A stretch of 24,280 nt of DNA from Spirogloea muscicola (lineage: Eukaryota > Streptophyta > Zygnematophyceae > Spirogloeales > Spirogloeaceae). The DNA is taken from contig WELB01000073.1 in NCBI GenBank assembly GCA_009602725.1, positions 618,693 to 642,972 on the forward strand. Direction: 5' to 3'. The notes beneath the pieces were generated by a model, which saw only the letters and a list, made by a program, of their open reading frames with translations, was not told the origin of the DNA and ran no database searches. Position numbers and translations under genes: made by a program. Of the stretch, positions 11,226 to 21,319 are shown one piece after another (position 1 is the first letter of the stretch; each line of letters starts with the position of its first letter).

Positions 11226-11640
11226 GTTCGGCCCCTGCGGACATTGTCCATCCCCTCCCTTTTCTGTGGAAGAGCCTGCTAGGGATGACGAAGTGACCTT
11301 CCTTCAGGGCTGGCCTTTCACAGCCCTCACCCTCTTCTGGACAAGCTTTCTTCTTCCGAGCTTATGTAGCACCATACTTTGCACTAGCTCTGCCTGAGCA
11401 GTGTATTGGCTTCATCTGGCCTGCCTTTCAATTCATACGCACCGCGCGCCTTCTCTCTACCTTGTTCATCCCTTTTGGGATACACCACTTTCCGTCCGCT
11501 TGGGTCATTGTCCGGTCTCTTCGGCCTAGCTCACGCTGCCCGGGACCAGTGGACCTTGTACATTTTTCTGTGCTGGCTCTTCACAGCCTCGCCCTCTTTG
11601 GGAGAGCCAATCTCACTTTCTGGGCTGGCCTCTCCTTGCC
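11226..11640 (+). repeat. Two plus-strand element tails with the shared leader motif between
   Basis: GGACATTGTCC at 11239-11249 opens a degraded tail that reaches a GGGCTGGCCTTTCACAGCCC hairpin near 11310. 11431-11450 holds the ATTCATACGCACCGCGCGCC motif, preceded by TGTATTGGCTTCATCTGGCC, as in front of the acetyltransferase gene. A second tail follows at about 11548-11610, with CTTTGGGAGAGCC. No gene follows closely, unlike the tails at 7604 and 21640. Confidence 0.6.
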
Positions 11641-11721
11641 ATTCAGCATGGGGGCTGACGGTAGTCTCCATGCACGGCGCACTCACCTCGTCGCTATCAC
11701 GCCCGGAGGGGGGGAGGTCCT

Positions 11722-11880
11722 CGCATCATCGAGGACATAGTGACAACCCACTCGGTCGACTCCGCCAACCCCACCGAATCCGTGGCGGAAGCAGGGCACA
11801 CAGTTGGCAAGGCTGCCAGCGGACTCGAGCGCAAGTACGTGGACCACCCTGCTGGTGATGAGTTTGTGGCACTGGGATAG
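11722..11880 (+). pseudogene. Internal fragment of the element polyprotein (copy U)
   Basis: A 52-codon frame without ATG ends in LERKYVDHPAGDEFVALG and TAG (11878-11880). The part KYVDHPAGDEF parallels RHYDDHPRGDHF, which copy A encodes on the minus strand just upstream of DIYGSYG, so this appears to be a piece from further upstream in the same protein. A run of seven G just before it may have caused a frameshift. Low similarity, so held lightly. Confidence 0.45.
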
Positions 11881-11924
11881 ACATGTACGGAGCGTTTCAG
11901 AAGAAAGCGCGGCCAGATTGACTA

Positions 11925-12130
11925 GTGGCTGTGAGAGGCCAGCCCAAAGGAATGGACAAGGTCTGATTGAGCCGGAGTGCTAATTACTAACACAGCAGCA
12001 AGGGGACTCTCAGTAACCTCTAGTCAGGAGATGCAAGTCGGAATAGCGAGCAGGCAGTCGAAGTCGGAGGCTGGACCTCCTGCAGCCGCTTGCACGGCGG
12101 GCCACCAATAATCGGCAGGGACAGCAAGCT
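11925..12130 (-). pseudogene. Truncated element copy and tail (copy I)
   Basis: The minus strand encodes YSDLHLLTRGY plus TGA (12012-12010), followed on that strand by a short 3' region and the tail with GGGCTGGCCTCTCACAGCC (about 11975-11930). Sequence further upstream on the same strand is too eroded to follow. It lies head to head with copy J. Confidence 0.65.
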
Positions 12131-12133
12131 GAG

Positions 12134-12331
12134 TTGCCCGGCTTCAACGTCACCGTGTCACTTGCCCTGTTCCGCATGCGGCTCTTCAAGTCCTCTGAGG
12201 GTTCCCAAGCTCACGCAGTGCACTCACGTGCAGGCCGCGCTTTGGCTGCTACATCTGAGTTTTGTCGGGGTGACTTAATTCCAGCTGCAAGTTGCTCTGC
12301 CTTGCGGCTGCACTTGCTGACTAGAGGTTAA
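12134..12331 (+). pseudogene. Truncated element copy, 65 codons open (copy J)
   Basis: MPGFNVTVSLALFRMRLF is followed by HAVHSRAGRALAATS, then FCRGD and ALRLHLLTRG and a TAA (12329-12331) one codon earlier than usual. The PGFN and FRMRL words recur in copy O at 13868 onward. The ATG falls inside the element's coding region, so it is probably not a true start. Confidence 0.65.
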
Positions 12332-12383
12332 TAAGCGCCCACTCGCAGAAGTCACAGAGATAAATCGTGCCTTTTGCACCTTC

Positions 12384-12841
12384 CGGTCGTTTCAGACCTT
12401 GTACATCCGTTTGGACAGGCCTCTCACAGCCACTGCCTTACATTGAAAAGAGATGTTCCATTTGGGCTGCTGTCTCGGGATCACTGAGCTCCCAATGCAG
12501 CTTAGCAGCAGGTGATGTACACCTGTTAATGTGCTTGCCTTTGTAATTGGCCACTCAGGCCCTTATCACTCAATACAAACTCCATTCCGATCGCTGTAGT
12601 CTCTTGCATAGCTGTGTGATTTCAGCGCCTTCCAGACCTTGTCACCTTGGCTGGCTTGTTGCAGCCCTTGTCCTTCGGAAGAAGGGAAGTGAGCTTTTCC
12701 AAGAAGAAACAACTCTTCCAATGCAAGGCAATGGCTGTGAGAGGCCAGCCCAAGGAGTGTACATGGTCTGGAAGGGCCTGGAGGCGCAGAAAGCACGACA
12801 ACACTCTCTATGACTTCTGCAAAAGGGCGCTCTTTAAACTC
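12384..12841. repeat. Opposed element tails, no gene
   Basis: A degraded plus-strand tail (GACCTTGTACATCC, then AGGCCTCTCACAGCCACTGCC) lies at about 12395-12445. A minus-strand tail lies at about 12775-12710, read there as CCATGTACACTCC, then TTGGGCTGGCCTCTCACAGC. Between them I see only further degraded tail sequence. No frame here is believable as a gene. Confidence 0.5.
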
Positions 12842-13110
12842 TAGTTAGCAAGTGCAGACCAGATATCTAGAGGGCGGAAATCGTCACCCTGGCGGAAGCC
12901 GGAGGCCACACAAGGCGCGGCCTGCCCGCAAGTGGTCGGCAAATGCCAAGGAAGGCAAGGCGCATCCTGTACACTGGAGCAAGCGACCTTACGGCATTGA
13001 AGCCGGGCTGCTCGCTCTGCTACTCTTGGCGGCCGGACACAGCACTCAGCGCAAGCGGATGGAGTAGTCGAGCCAGCAAGTCCCAAACGCCCCGTGGACG
13101 TCGACCGCAG
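12842..13110 (-). pseudogene. Truncated, frameshifted element copy (copy K)
   Basis: The minus strand carries RMRLAFL near 12965-12945, then DHLRAGRAL in a shifted frame and the GCCTCCGGCTTCCGCCAGGG middle block. The C-terminus is decayed (DIWSALAN then stop, where others have SDLRLLTRGY). Several indels separate the blocks. An old copy. Confidence 0.55.
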
Positions 13111-13372
13111 GCGCGACAAACTCGTAGCCGGCGGGGTGGTCTGCGTACTGAAGCTGGACATGTCGCTGATGGCAGCCCTGAGCTGCTGCATTAGTCCGGC
13201 AATGTACACTGCCCTCGCTCGTTTGAGGATGTGTCCGGCTCGGCCCCAGGGCTAGCCTTTAAAAAGTTACGGCTGCTGATGTCAAAGAAGTGGCTGTAAT
13301 GGCCAGCCAGGTGCATGCAGAGGGAATTCATGACTAAATTAGCAGAGCCACAGCTCGGCAGACAGGGCGCTA

Positions 13373-13654
13373 TTAGTACACCAGTGTCAGCAATAGGAAG
13401 TCAGATGAGCTGAGGGAAGGAAGAGCAAGCCGGCTGCGCAAGCCAGAGGCTGCTGCAAGGGCTCGGCTCGGCTCGGCTCGGCGGTGCAGAGCAAGCGCTT
13501 TAGACCGCTGTAGATAGACAGCCCAGCCCAGTTCTTGGCTGCAGCCTCTGGCTATAGACAGGAGATATGACGCTTCCAGTAGAGGTCGGTGGCTGTGAGA
13601 GATTAGCCCAGAATAAATAGTGAACAAAGGTCGAAGGGGCCAGAGAAAGCACAC
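13373..13654 (-). pseudogene. Truncated element copy with preceding tail (copy L)
   Basis: The minus strand reads AVYLQRSKALALHRRAEPSRALAAASGLRSR and ends SSSDFLLLTLVY plus stop at 13373. The four GCTCG units at 13461-13480 insert residues into RAGRAL in this copy only. Upstream on the same strand is a tail remnant and the CACAGCCACCG...CTGGAAGCG block (13598-13569). Confidence 0.65.
13461..13480. repeat. GCTCG pentamer microsatellite, 4 units
   Basis: Four perfect tandem GCTCG units inside element copy L. They sit where other copies encode RAGRAL, so they look like slippage after insertion. Confidence 0.85.
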
Positions 13655-13679
13655 AGTGAATCAACCAGCCACGAAGCAC

Positions 13680-13765
13680 TCAGTAACCTCTGATGAGCAG
13701 GGGACCCGTTACCCGGAGACTAGTTTCTCTGACCTGCGGCTGCTCAACAGGGCATGTGGAGCACC
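13680..13765. pseudogene. Two opposed terminal fragments (copies M and N)
   Basis: On the minus strand 13700-13680 encodes LLIRGY and TGA (copy M). On the plus strand, from about 13702, GTRYPETSFSDLRLLNRAC matches the LLSRGY subfamily, but without its stop (copy N). Each keeps only the last residues of the element protein. Confidence 0.5.
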
Positions 13766-13859
13766 CGGTGGCCACTTGAGTCGCGGTGTGCTTTGGCGCT
13801 TTCTGGCCCCTTTCAAACTTTGCTCCGCCTTCCTTCTGACCGGCGGCCGGGTCTGCCAG

Positions 13860-14135
13860 GGGCGATGCCCGGCTTCAACGCTGCCGGTTCGCTCGCCTAA
13901 GTCTTCCGTATGCGCCTGGCGATATCGTTTCAACGCTCCCTTGCCAACGCCGTCCACGTGCAAGCAGGCCGTGCTATGCCCGCCGCCTCTGGGTCTCGGC
14001 GGAATGCCTCTTTCCCTGGACATTGTCCATTCTTTTGTGGGCTGGCTTTGCCAGCTCCTCTTCTCTATGGGCGCGCACTTCTCTTTCCCTGCGGCGAGCT
14101 ACTCCGACCTGATGTTGCTCACTCGCGGGTACTGA
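13860..14135 (+). pseudogene. Truncated element copy interrupted by a nested tail (copy O)
   Basis: PGFNAAGSLA-like sequence, then FRMRLAISFQRSLANAVHVQ, AGRAMPAASGSRRNASFP up to about 14018. After an interruption, FPAASYSDLMLLTRGY and TGA (14133-14135) complete the protein end. Frames shift near 13895. Removing 62 bases between the two parts restores the order seen at 21320-21376, which shows they were once contiguous. Confidence 0.65.
14019..14080 (+). mobile_element. 62-base tail insertion flanked by 11-base direct repeats
   Basis: The inserted piece runs from GACATTGTCC through the GGGCTGGCTTTGCCAGC hairpin (14039-14056) to GGGCGCGCACTT. It is flanked by CTCTTTCCCTG at 14008-14018 and again at 14081-14091. 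The related copy at 21320-21376 has a single CTCTTTCCCTG at the same place and no insert, so it acts as an empty site. This looks like an extremely 5'-truncated insertion with a target duplication. Confidence 0.55.
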
Positions 14136-14207
14136 GCTTCCCTCTGCATCGTCTGGTGTTTTGTAGTGTTTTGTGGTGTAGTCCTTTTTCGGAACCTCTT
14201 TCTTCGG

Positions 14208-14290
14208 CTTTGGACATTGTCCATTCTTTATGGGCTGGCTTTGCCAGCCCCTCTTCTCTAAGGGCGAGCACTTTCTTTGTGGGCTCGCCA
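14208..14290 (+). repeat. Element 3' tail with perfect hairpin
   Basis: GGACATTGTCC (14212-14222) precedes GGGCTGGCTTTGCCAGCCC (14232-14250), a perfect 8-base-pair stem with a TTT loop, then CTCTTCTCTAAGGGCGAGC. It follows the stop of copy O by about 75 bases, which gives the full 3' layout of the element. Nearly identical to 21455-21510. Confidence 0.8.
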
Positions 14291-14419
14291 CGCACAGCAG
14301 CCCTCTCCTGGCTGTCTAGCCTGTGGCTCCGTCATGAACACCTGTATGCATCTGGCTGGCTTTCACAGCCGCTCTTTTAATATCAGCAGCCGCTTGAGCC
14401 TGGAAGCACTCCTCTTGGT

Positions 14420-14476
14420 GCCTCTTTCCCAGCTTCCAGTTATTCTGACGTGCTGTTGCTCACTCGTGGATACTGA
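14420..14476 (+). pseudogene. Element terminal fragment (copy P)
   Basis: One frame encodes ASFPASSYSDVLLLTRGY plus TGA (14474-14476). It shares the upstream GCCTCTTTCCC with copies O and S. The element's 3' region follows (about 14477-14568) before it is interrupted. Confidence 0.7.
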
Positions 14477-14568
14477 GCTCTTCCATCTGCATCATTTCGT
14501 GTCCAGTTATGTAGTTGTTCCTTTTCAGCACCTTTTTGTGGCCTTTGGATATTATCCTTTCTGTTCTC

Positions 14569-14660
14569 TCAGTAACCCCTCGTCAGTAGATGCAAATCTG
14601 AATAGCTAGCAGGGCTGGCTTTGCTAGCCCCTCAGTTTCTACGGGCGAGCAATTACCCTT
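14569..14660 (+). repeat. Hairpin tail upstream of the reductase gene, split by an inverted fragment
   Basis: The tail that starts TTTGGATATTATCC near 14544 stops at about 14568. 14569-14612 is an inverted terminal fragment encoding SYSDLHLLTRGY plus TGA on the minus strand (copy Q). The tail resumes with GGGCTGGCTTTGCTAGCCC (14612-14630) and ACGGGCGAGC. Plus orientation, about 230 bases before the ATG at 14860. Confidence 0.65.
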
Positions 14661-14859
14661 CTTGGAGGAGGTGCCAGCCCGGGGCTGCCTCCCGCCAGGC
14701 CCCGTGCTGGTGGCCAGTGTGCCCCGCGTGCTGCCAGCACGTACGCCTGGTCTCGGCCGAGTGGTGGCGGGAGAAACTTGCGCGGGAGCGTGAGCTTCAC
14801 GAGCAGCGCCTTAACCCCCCCCCTGCGCCGCCGCCACTCTGCCGGCCGCCCCCGCCGCC

Positions 14860-17800
14860 ATGATGTACGTCATCAAGCGCAACGGCAAGACGGAGGCCGT
14901 GCACTTCGACAAGATCACCTCCCGCCTCAAGAAGCTCTGCTATGGCCTCAACCCCGAGCACTGCGACCCCGTCACGGTCGCGCAGAAGGTCTGCGCGGGC
15001 GTCTACAGGGTGCGCCCTCCTCCGCTCCGCCTCGCGCTACCTCCCACCTCGCGCTCGCTCCTTGCGCCTGCCATGCCTCACCAGCAGCCTGCTCCGACCC
15101 CGCCACCGCCGCCACTCGTCGCTCATCTGTGCTCTCTGGATGCAGGGGGTCACCACGAGCCAGCTGGACGAGTTGGCCGCAGAGACGGCCGCCGCGATGA
15201 CCGCCAGCCACCCTGACTATGCGCTCGTGAGCTCCCTTGGCTGAGCCAGCGGGTGCTGCTCCACGGCAGCAGCTGCTGGCCGAAGTCAAGACCGGATATG
15301 GGCTCGCTCCAGCCTCATGTCTCTCTTTTCTTGGTGTCCTGCAGCTTGCAGCTCGTGTTGCAGTCTCCAACCTCCACAAAGAGACAGCCAGGACCAAGCT
15401 GTTCTCCGATACGTAAGCCCCCCCTGACTCGCCAGCATGTGCAGCTCGCCATGGTCGATCTGTGGGCAAGCCTGCGCCTGCAGCGGCTGCCTGGGCAGAA
15501 GGCGCAGGGCGTCAGTGTCAGGCCTGGCCTTCTCAAACTACATTTGGCCTGCCGTGGCCCTCTGTGACAATGCCTGACAGCTCCACCCTGTTCACCTTGT
15601 TGTTGGTGGTGGTGGTGGTGGTGGTGTTGGAGCACTTCAGCATCCAGGCCATGTACGACCACGTCAACGAGGGATCCGGCCTGAAGGCCCCCCTCATCGC
15701 CGAAGATGTATACCAGATAATCACGAAGGTGTGGCTGCCCGCCTCCACTGCGTTGGCAACCTGCTCTGCTGCCTGAGCCAGGGTCCTTTGCCTCAGCGGC
15801 TTATGCGCGCTGGCGTCGATGTTGCTGCAGAATGCGGAGCGCCTGAACAGTGAGATCGTGTACGATCGGGACTTTGACTACGACTTCTTCGGTTTCAAGA
15901 CCTTGGAGAGGTCGTACTTACTTAAAGTCAATGGCCGTGTTGTGGAGAGGCCACAGCACATGATCATGAGGGTGGCTGTCGGCATACATAAGGAGGACAT
16001 TGAGGCTGCCGTTCGGACTTACCACCTCATGTCTGGGCGGTGGTTCACACATGCGTCACCCACTCTCTTCAACGCAGGAACTCCCAGGCCCCAGGTGCAA
16101 GGATCACAGCGTGCCCGTGTTGCAGTCTCCCTCCGAGCTGGTTTCACAGTATATCCTGCCACTGGGATACAGTGGCAGTCTCTGACTGCAAAGATCCTTG
16201 TACTTGGCTGTTGCTATGCGCAGCTGAGCAGCTGCTTCCTAGTTTGCATGAAGGAGGACAGCATCGAGGGCATCTACGACACTCTCAAGGACTGCGCAGT
16301 GATCAGCAAGAGTGCTGGAGGCATTGGGCTTTCGGTGCACAACGTGCGCGCCACCAGCAGCTACATCCGCGGGACAAATGGCACGAGTAATGGCATCGTG
16401 CCAATGCTGCGTGTTTTCAATGACACAGCCCGATATGTCGACCAGGGCGGAGGCAAACGCAAAGGTGTGTGACGCCCAGTCTCTCTCGCTGGCTCGCCCC
16501 CGCTGAATGAACCAGCTGCTGCTCATAGCAGCCTCTTGCCGACTGCAGCGGACTACCTACTTTCTGGGTCACTGACACTGCTGTGTTTTTCCCTCGGCAG
16601 GGGCATTTGCTATCTATTTAGAGCCGTGGCATGCGGACATCTTTGACTGGTTGGAGCTTAGAAAGAACCATGGAAAGGTGAGCCAGAGCTCAGCAGCTGA
16701 GCACCACATATATGGGCTGCCTGCTTTTTGGCACCTGACTTTCTTAGCACCTGCTTGGACATTCCGGGGCCTGTGTGTGAGAGGACCATGGTGAAAATGC
16801 GTGTGCAGGAGGAGGCACGGGCGCGGGACCTCTTCTATGGGCTCTGGATCTCGGATTTGTTTATGGAGCGCGTCCAGGGCAACTCCACCTGGTCCCTCTT
16901 CTGCCCAAACGAAGCACCCGGGCTGGCTGACTGCTGGGGGAAAGAACATGAGGAGCTGTATGTCAAGTACGAGACCATGGTAAGAGCATCACGCCCCAGG
17001 TCAAGGCCCAACCGAAGTGTTTGCATTGTGGGTAGGAGAGCGGAAGCTTAGCCGTGCTTGGCCTCACACAAGGCCTTCACCTGCTCAGGGAAGGGCGAAG
17101 AAAGTGGTCCAAGCTCAGAGGCTGTGGTTCGCCATACTCGAGGCTCAGATTGAGACGGGCAATCCGTACATGCTCTTCAAGGTGTGAGCACCATACGACC
17201 GTGCGTTCCCTTGTGGCAGTTATGAATGTCCATGTCCTTGTCGCGCCAGTCGAGTTGGTGACTGGCCTGCTTCACCATTGACCCCGCAGGATGCTTGCAA
17301 TCGGAAGAGCAACCAGCAGAACCTCGGCACCATCAAGTCGTCCAACCTCTGCACCGAGATCATCCAATACACTAGCCCTGAGGAGACAGCTGTCTGCAAC
17401 CTCGCGTCCATAGCGCTGCCACGCTTTGTCCGGGAAAAAGTAGGCAGTCATCAAGGCTGCAGTCCCCCTCCATGCAGCTCTGCATGATGCTCCACACGAG
17501 ATATCACCTTGCCTCCAACACAAGCTGGCCTACTAGTTTCCCACCTTTGGTCTGTCACTTATGGTGAATCCTGTCCTGGGCAGGGAGTACCGCTCGAGAA
17601 GCATCCTGCAAAGCTAGTTGGTAGCAGGGGTCACCAGAATCGGTACTTTGACTTCGACAAGCTCGCAGAGGTACGTTACCTTAGTGCCTGAAGTTGGCAG
17701 CAGAGCCCTGCAGCACAGTGCTAGGTGTCAATATCCACAGTGCTGGCAGAACTGACTCTGAGGGCTCTCTGCAGATCACGACCCTTGTCACGCTGAATCT

Positions 17801-19555
17801 GAACCGGATAATTGACGTGAACCACTACCCGACCGAGAAAGCCCGGCTCTCCAACCTGCGGCATCGGCCCATTGGCATTGGTGTCCAAGGCCTGGCTGAC
17901 ACTTTCATCCTGCTGGGCATGCCCTTTGACTCCTTGGAGGTAGTGCAGATGCCACCGCACATTCGCACACTGTCTTATATGGGGCTGATTGTTGCCGTGC
18001 TTCCACCAAGCCAGGCATGACTGGAGCAAGGAGATCTGACCCCTGCCCACATCCCTGAGCTGCAGGCTCGGCAGTTGAACAAGGACATATTCGAGGCCAT
18101 TTACTACCACGCCGTGAGAGCTTCTTCGGACTTGGCCCGTATTGAAGGCACCTACGAGAGCTACCTGGCAAATGGCGGCTGTCCAGTCAGCAAGGTTGGC
18201 AAATTGCAAGATCTGTTGCTTGTGCCCAAGAATGCACTTTGGGCTTCATGTGTTGTTAAACCAGTCAGCAGAGGTCCTCGCAGCCTCATGGTAGCCCTCT
18301 GAGACTCGCTTACTCGTTGCTGGCAGGGCATTTTCCAACCAGACATGTGGGGTGTCAATACATCTGAGAGATGGGACTGGCCAGCTCTGCGCAAGCAGGT
18401 CGCCAGAGACGGCGTGCGGAATTCGCTGCTACTTGCGCCCATGCCCACAGCGTCCACCAGCCAGATCCTTGGCAACAATGAGTGCTTTGAACCTTATACT
18501 TCGAACATCTACTCTCGCCGGGTCTTGAGGTAATAGCCCTGTGGCTGAGCGGGCCTGCCCAGTTGTTGCCACCGCAATGAGTGACAAGTCATGAGCCCGA
18601 GTCGCTTTTCACTCTGGTGATGATGGGACTCGGGTGCCCATCGTGGTGTGCAGTGGGGAGTTTGTTGTCGTCAACAAGCACCTTCTCCACGATCTCACAG
18701 ACATGGGCATCTGGACTCCTGACTTGAAGAACACCATCATCTATCACAATGGGTCCATCCAGCGGATTGATGTCATACCTGATAGTTTGAAGGCGGTGTA
18801 CAAGTGAGTCGCACATGACCTCTGTCAAGAGCCTGCTGCACTTTGCCTTCCGCTCAGTTGTTTCAGCTTCCTGCACAGTCGGTGTCAAGCAATGAAATTG
18901 CCTCCCTGCCTGTGCAGAACGGTGTGGGAGATCAAGCAGCGGACGCTGGTGGACATGGCTGCAGACCGAGGCGCGTACATTGATCAGAGTCAGAGCCTCA
19001 ACATCCACATGGATGCACCCAATTTTGGCAAACTTACTTCGCTCCACTTTCATACATGGCAAAGAGTACGTCTGCCCCTTTTCCAAATATTGCAGTCGGG
19101 CCAGCCTTGTATGGACAGCCTGAGGGTCTATCTGGTCTGCAGTTATTGTATCCATCATCGGCTTTCGGGTTTTACTGTCTGTATTTTGGTGTAGTCAACA
19201 AAGCTAACTGCAATGTGCGGGCAGGGCATGAAAACTGGCATGTACTATCTTCGATCACGGGCTGCTGCCGATGCCATCCAGTTCACAGTAGATGCAGCTG
19301 CTGCTAAGGTATTTAAATCTCGTTGCTCAAGACCCAAGTATGCTGAAGCTTCATGCTTATTGCCAATGCCGGCATGTTCACAGCCGGCAATGCCAGCAAA
19401 GAGATGCACTGTGCTGACAGCACTGACTAGATCATGGGGCTTCCATCTGGCAGGGTGCTGACAAAGTGAGAGCAGAAGTGGAGCTGGAGACGAACAGAGT
19501 GCAGCTGGCATGCTCATTGGACAACAAGGACGAGTGCCTTGCCTGTGGCAGCTGA
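14860..19555 (+). CDS. RNR1: Ribonucleoside-diphosphate reductase large subunit, class I, 18 exons
   Basis: Reduces NDPs to dNDPs with the small-subunit tyrosyl radical; cytosolic, no targeting peptide. Exons: 14860-15009, 15146-15226, 15345-15412, 15641-15728, 15831-16094, 16224-16464, 16601-16677, 16809-16979, 17089-17181, 17290-17439, 17584-17670, 17775-17939, 18066-18194, 18327-18529, 18654-18803, 18918-19065, 19225-19308, 19454-19555; all GT-AG, phases consistent, 816 residues. Seen: N-terminal ATP cone ([18 protein letters not shown]), Cys221 in LSSCFL, the active-site N430-C432-E434 in NLCTE, Cys447 in AVCNLAS, the radical-transfer Tyr pair in GMYYLR and a C-terminal ECLACGS whose CxxC re-reduces the active site. 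All catalytic residues are present, so it should be functional. The start has a GCCGCCATG context; a second Met follows directly. Confidence 0.97.
15604..15626. repeat. TGG trinucleotide microsatellite in intron 3
   Basis: Almost eight TGG units lie 15 bases before the acceptor of exon 4, where a pyrimidine tract would be expected. On the sense strand the tract is G/T only. Confidence 0.85.
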
Positions 19556-20700
19556 CAGTATCGGCACCACTGTAATTAGCAGCATGTACATGTAAGTCAA
19601 ACCTGAGTGACGATCTGGTCAATGGGCAGGCTCTGAAGTTGGCTGCCACTCCTTGCAACCACCAGAGATGTCTCGGATGGCGTGGTGGACCCACACAGGC
19701 CTGCGAGTCGAGTGAAGGTATACGCCGCTGCTGCTGCTGTACAAAGACCAGCAGTTTGGACTTTGACCATTGTTGCAATTTGTTACTGGAGCGGACTGCC
19801 AGTAGACAAGGCTTACTTGGGAAGTAAGCTTTCATTTTGTCAGAAGCTCAGCTCAGAATATTCCACGTGGATGTTGACGGTAGACATGTGTACCATAATA
19901 TTCTTTTCCCTCAAGGACACTGTAGAGAGCACAACATCAGGCATTCTTCGCTTTCAGTGAATGGGCACCACGCTTTCTGTCCACAGCCAGACTGAATGAG
20001 ATGATCTGCCTCGCTCTCTGTTCCCCTTGCTCTCCAAGGCGTATAGGCTAGTCTTGATTTTTGTTGTGAAATGACAAGGTAAGACGTCGAGAAGGGATTG
20101 ACTACTGGCGCAACAGTGTTGGTCTCCGTGTCGATAGTAGAGCTGCTTGTCAATCCAGCGTTGCGAGTGACAGTCGAGGAGCTTCAGTGAGTATCTTGAT
20201 CGAGAGTTGGCCAATGAGTTGTTGCATTGACAACCTCAAAGGCAAGGGTGGTGGCAGTAATTTGTTTCGATGAAGACGTTTGTGGCTGTGGTCGCAGCGG
20301 TCAGGTACTTTTGGGTGTTGTGCACACTGCCCTTTCTCGCTTCAGACGATCGCTGTGACAAAGGAAGATCTGGTCAAGTAGCCACCGAGCCACAGCACTG
20401 AGGAGACCAGGGTAATGTGCAAGATCTATGCACAGCACTAGTATGTCTCGTTGCAGTCGCATGGGCATGCAAAGTGAGGGCAGTGTGCTGTATAGCAACC
20501 TGCCAAATAAGTGGCAGTGGGCGCCACGTGTGGAGCTGGTTGTCATGGCAGTGTGGCCTGAGGAAGAGGTTTTTACGGAACTGATTCGAAGTGTTTGAGG
20601 CCGTCGTAATATATCACTGTTCTGCCGCTAATACTCACCAGCAATGACATTGCAGGATTCAATGTAGACAGTCCACCTAGATTCAAACTCAACCGGCCAC
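19556..20700. other. 3' flank of the reductase gene; no gene recognised
   Basis: About 1.1 kb, less GC-rich than the genes, with stops in all frames. TGTAA pentamers at 19571 and 19591 are very close to the stop codon. No element tails or SDLRLLTRGY ends are seen in this part, in contrast to the stretch after 20700. Confidence 0.45.
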
Positions 20701-20723
20701 GACTCCGTACAGCGTACATGAGG

Positions 20724-20880
20724 CCAGTAACCCCTAGAGAACAGCTGCAAGTTGGAGAGTCTTCGCAGCTGATGATAGTCCCTCCACCAAAAACAAGCAG
20801 CAGCAGTCAAGCCGCGGCCTGCCCACAACTGCACTGCATAAGGCTGAACTGGGACAGAGAGATGCATGCGGAACACCTTG
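20724..20880 (-). pseudogene. Truncated element copy with lost stop (copy R)
   Basis: The minus strand encodes FRMHLSVPVQPYAVQLWAG, then LTAAACFWWRD and SNLQLFSRGY; the usual stop TGA is TGG, so the frame reads on to 20628. The middle part stays open for over 50 codons. Its 5' edge on that strand is near 20880. Confidence 0.65.
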
Positions 20881-20937
20881 GCAAGCTACCCTGCGGCATT
20901 GGAGCCGGGCAACCTTACCTTGCTGTTTGAGCACTTG

Positions 20938-21005
20938 TCGGCCCCCTTCGGGCTTCGTCCACTCTTCTCGGGCTGGCTTTTCACAGCCCTCGCCCCCCTC
21001 CGAAC
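20938..21005 (+). repeat. Element 3' tail
   Basis: GGCCCCCTTCGGGCTTCGTC is followed by GGGCTGGCTTTTCACAGCCC (a 6-base-pair stem) and CGCCCCCCTCCGAAC. Plus orientation. It lies about 180 bases before the tRNA gene. Confidence 0.7.
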
Positions 21006-21182
21006 TAACTTGCTGTCCCTGATGACGATCTATCGATGGCCCGCCAGGCCAGGAGGTCGCAGCCACCGACTGCCAAACGCCTATCAAGACGCTGAGGAAG
21101 CTCCCACTCGTCTGCCGAGACTGTGGGAGTGATGAATATAGTGTGTTTTGCCGTCGAAGTGGTCTAGGAGGGGGGCATCGGT

Positions 21183-21255
21183 GACTCTGTGGCCCAATGG
21201 ATAAGGCGCCGGTCTACGGAACCGGAGATTCTGGGTTCGATCCCCAGCAGAGTCG
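21183..21255 (+). tRNA. trnR-ACG: tRNA-Arg (anticodon ACG)
   Basis: 73 bases with a complete cloverleaf and no intron: acceptor stem GACTCTG/CAGAGTC, D arm with GCC/GGC, anticodon stem CCGGT/ACCGG with loop CTACGGA (anticodon ACG at 21216-21218), T stem CTGGG/CCCAG with TTCGATC, and discriminator G. The internal A box (TGGCCCAATGG) and B box (GGTTCGATCCC) are intact. CCA is not encoded, as in eukaryotes. Position 34 would be inosine, reading CGU, CGC and CGA. Sits between element copies. Confidence 0.97.
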
Positions 21256-21260
21256 CCACC

Positions 21261-21266
21261 TTTTTT
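21261..21266 (+). terminator. RNA polymerase III terminator
   Basis: Six T residues five bases after the tRNA. A second run of nine T lies at 21285-21293 and could act as a backup. Confidence 0.85.
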
Positions 21267-21319
21267 CGGTTTCTCTGGCCTCTCTTTTTTTTTGTTCACT
21301 CGGTCCTTCTGGGCGGAGC

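Noticed and set aside
11722-11880. Fragment as an exon of an unknown host gene
   Set aside because: Its DHPAGDEF end parallels the element protein in copy A, and no matching upstream or downstream exons are seen.
13860-14135. Possible tyrosine recombinase in the HxRAGRALAAASGF...SDLRLLTRGY block
   Set aside because: It vaguely recalls the HxLRxG box, but the catalytic Arg, His and Tyr pattern cannot be set up; the link to LINE C-termini through copy A is better.
19571-19595. TGTAA pentamers as poly(A) signals of the reductase gene
   Set aside because: They lie 16 and 36 bases after the stop, which would make an unusually short 3' UTR; a pentamer is expected often by chance.
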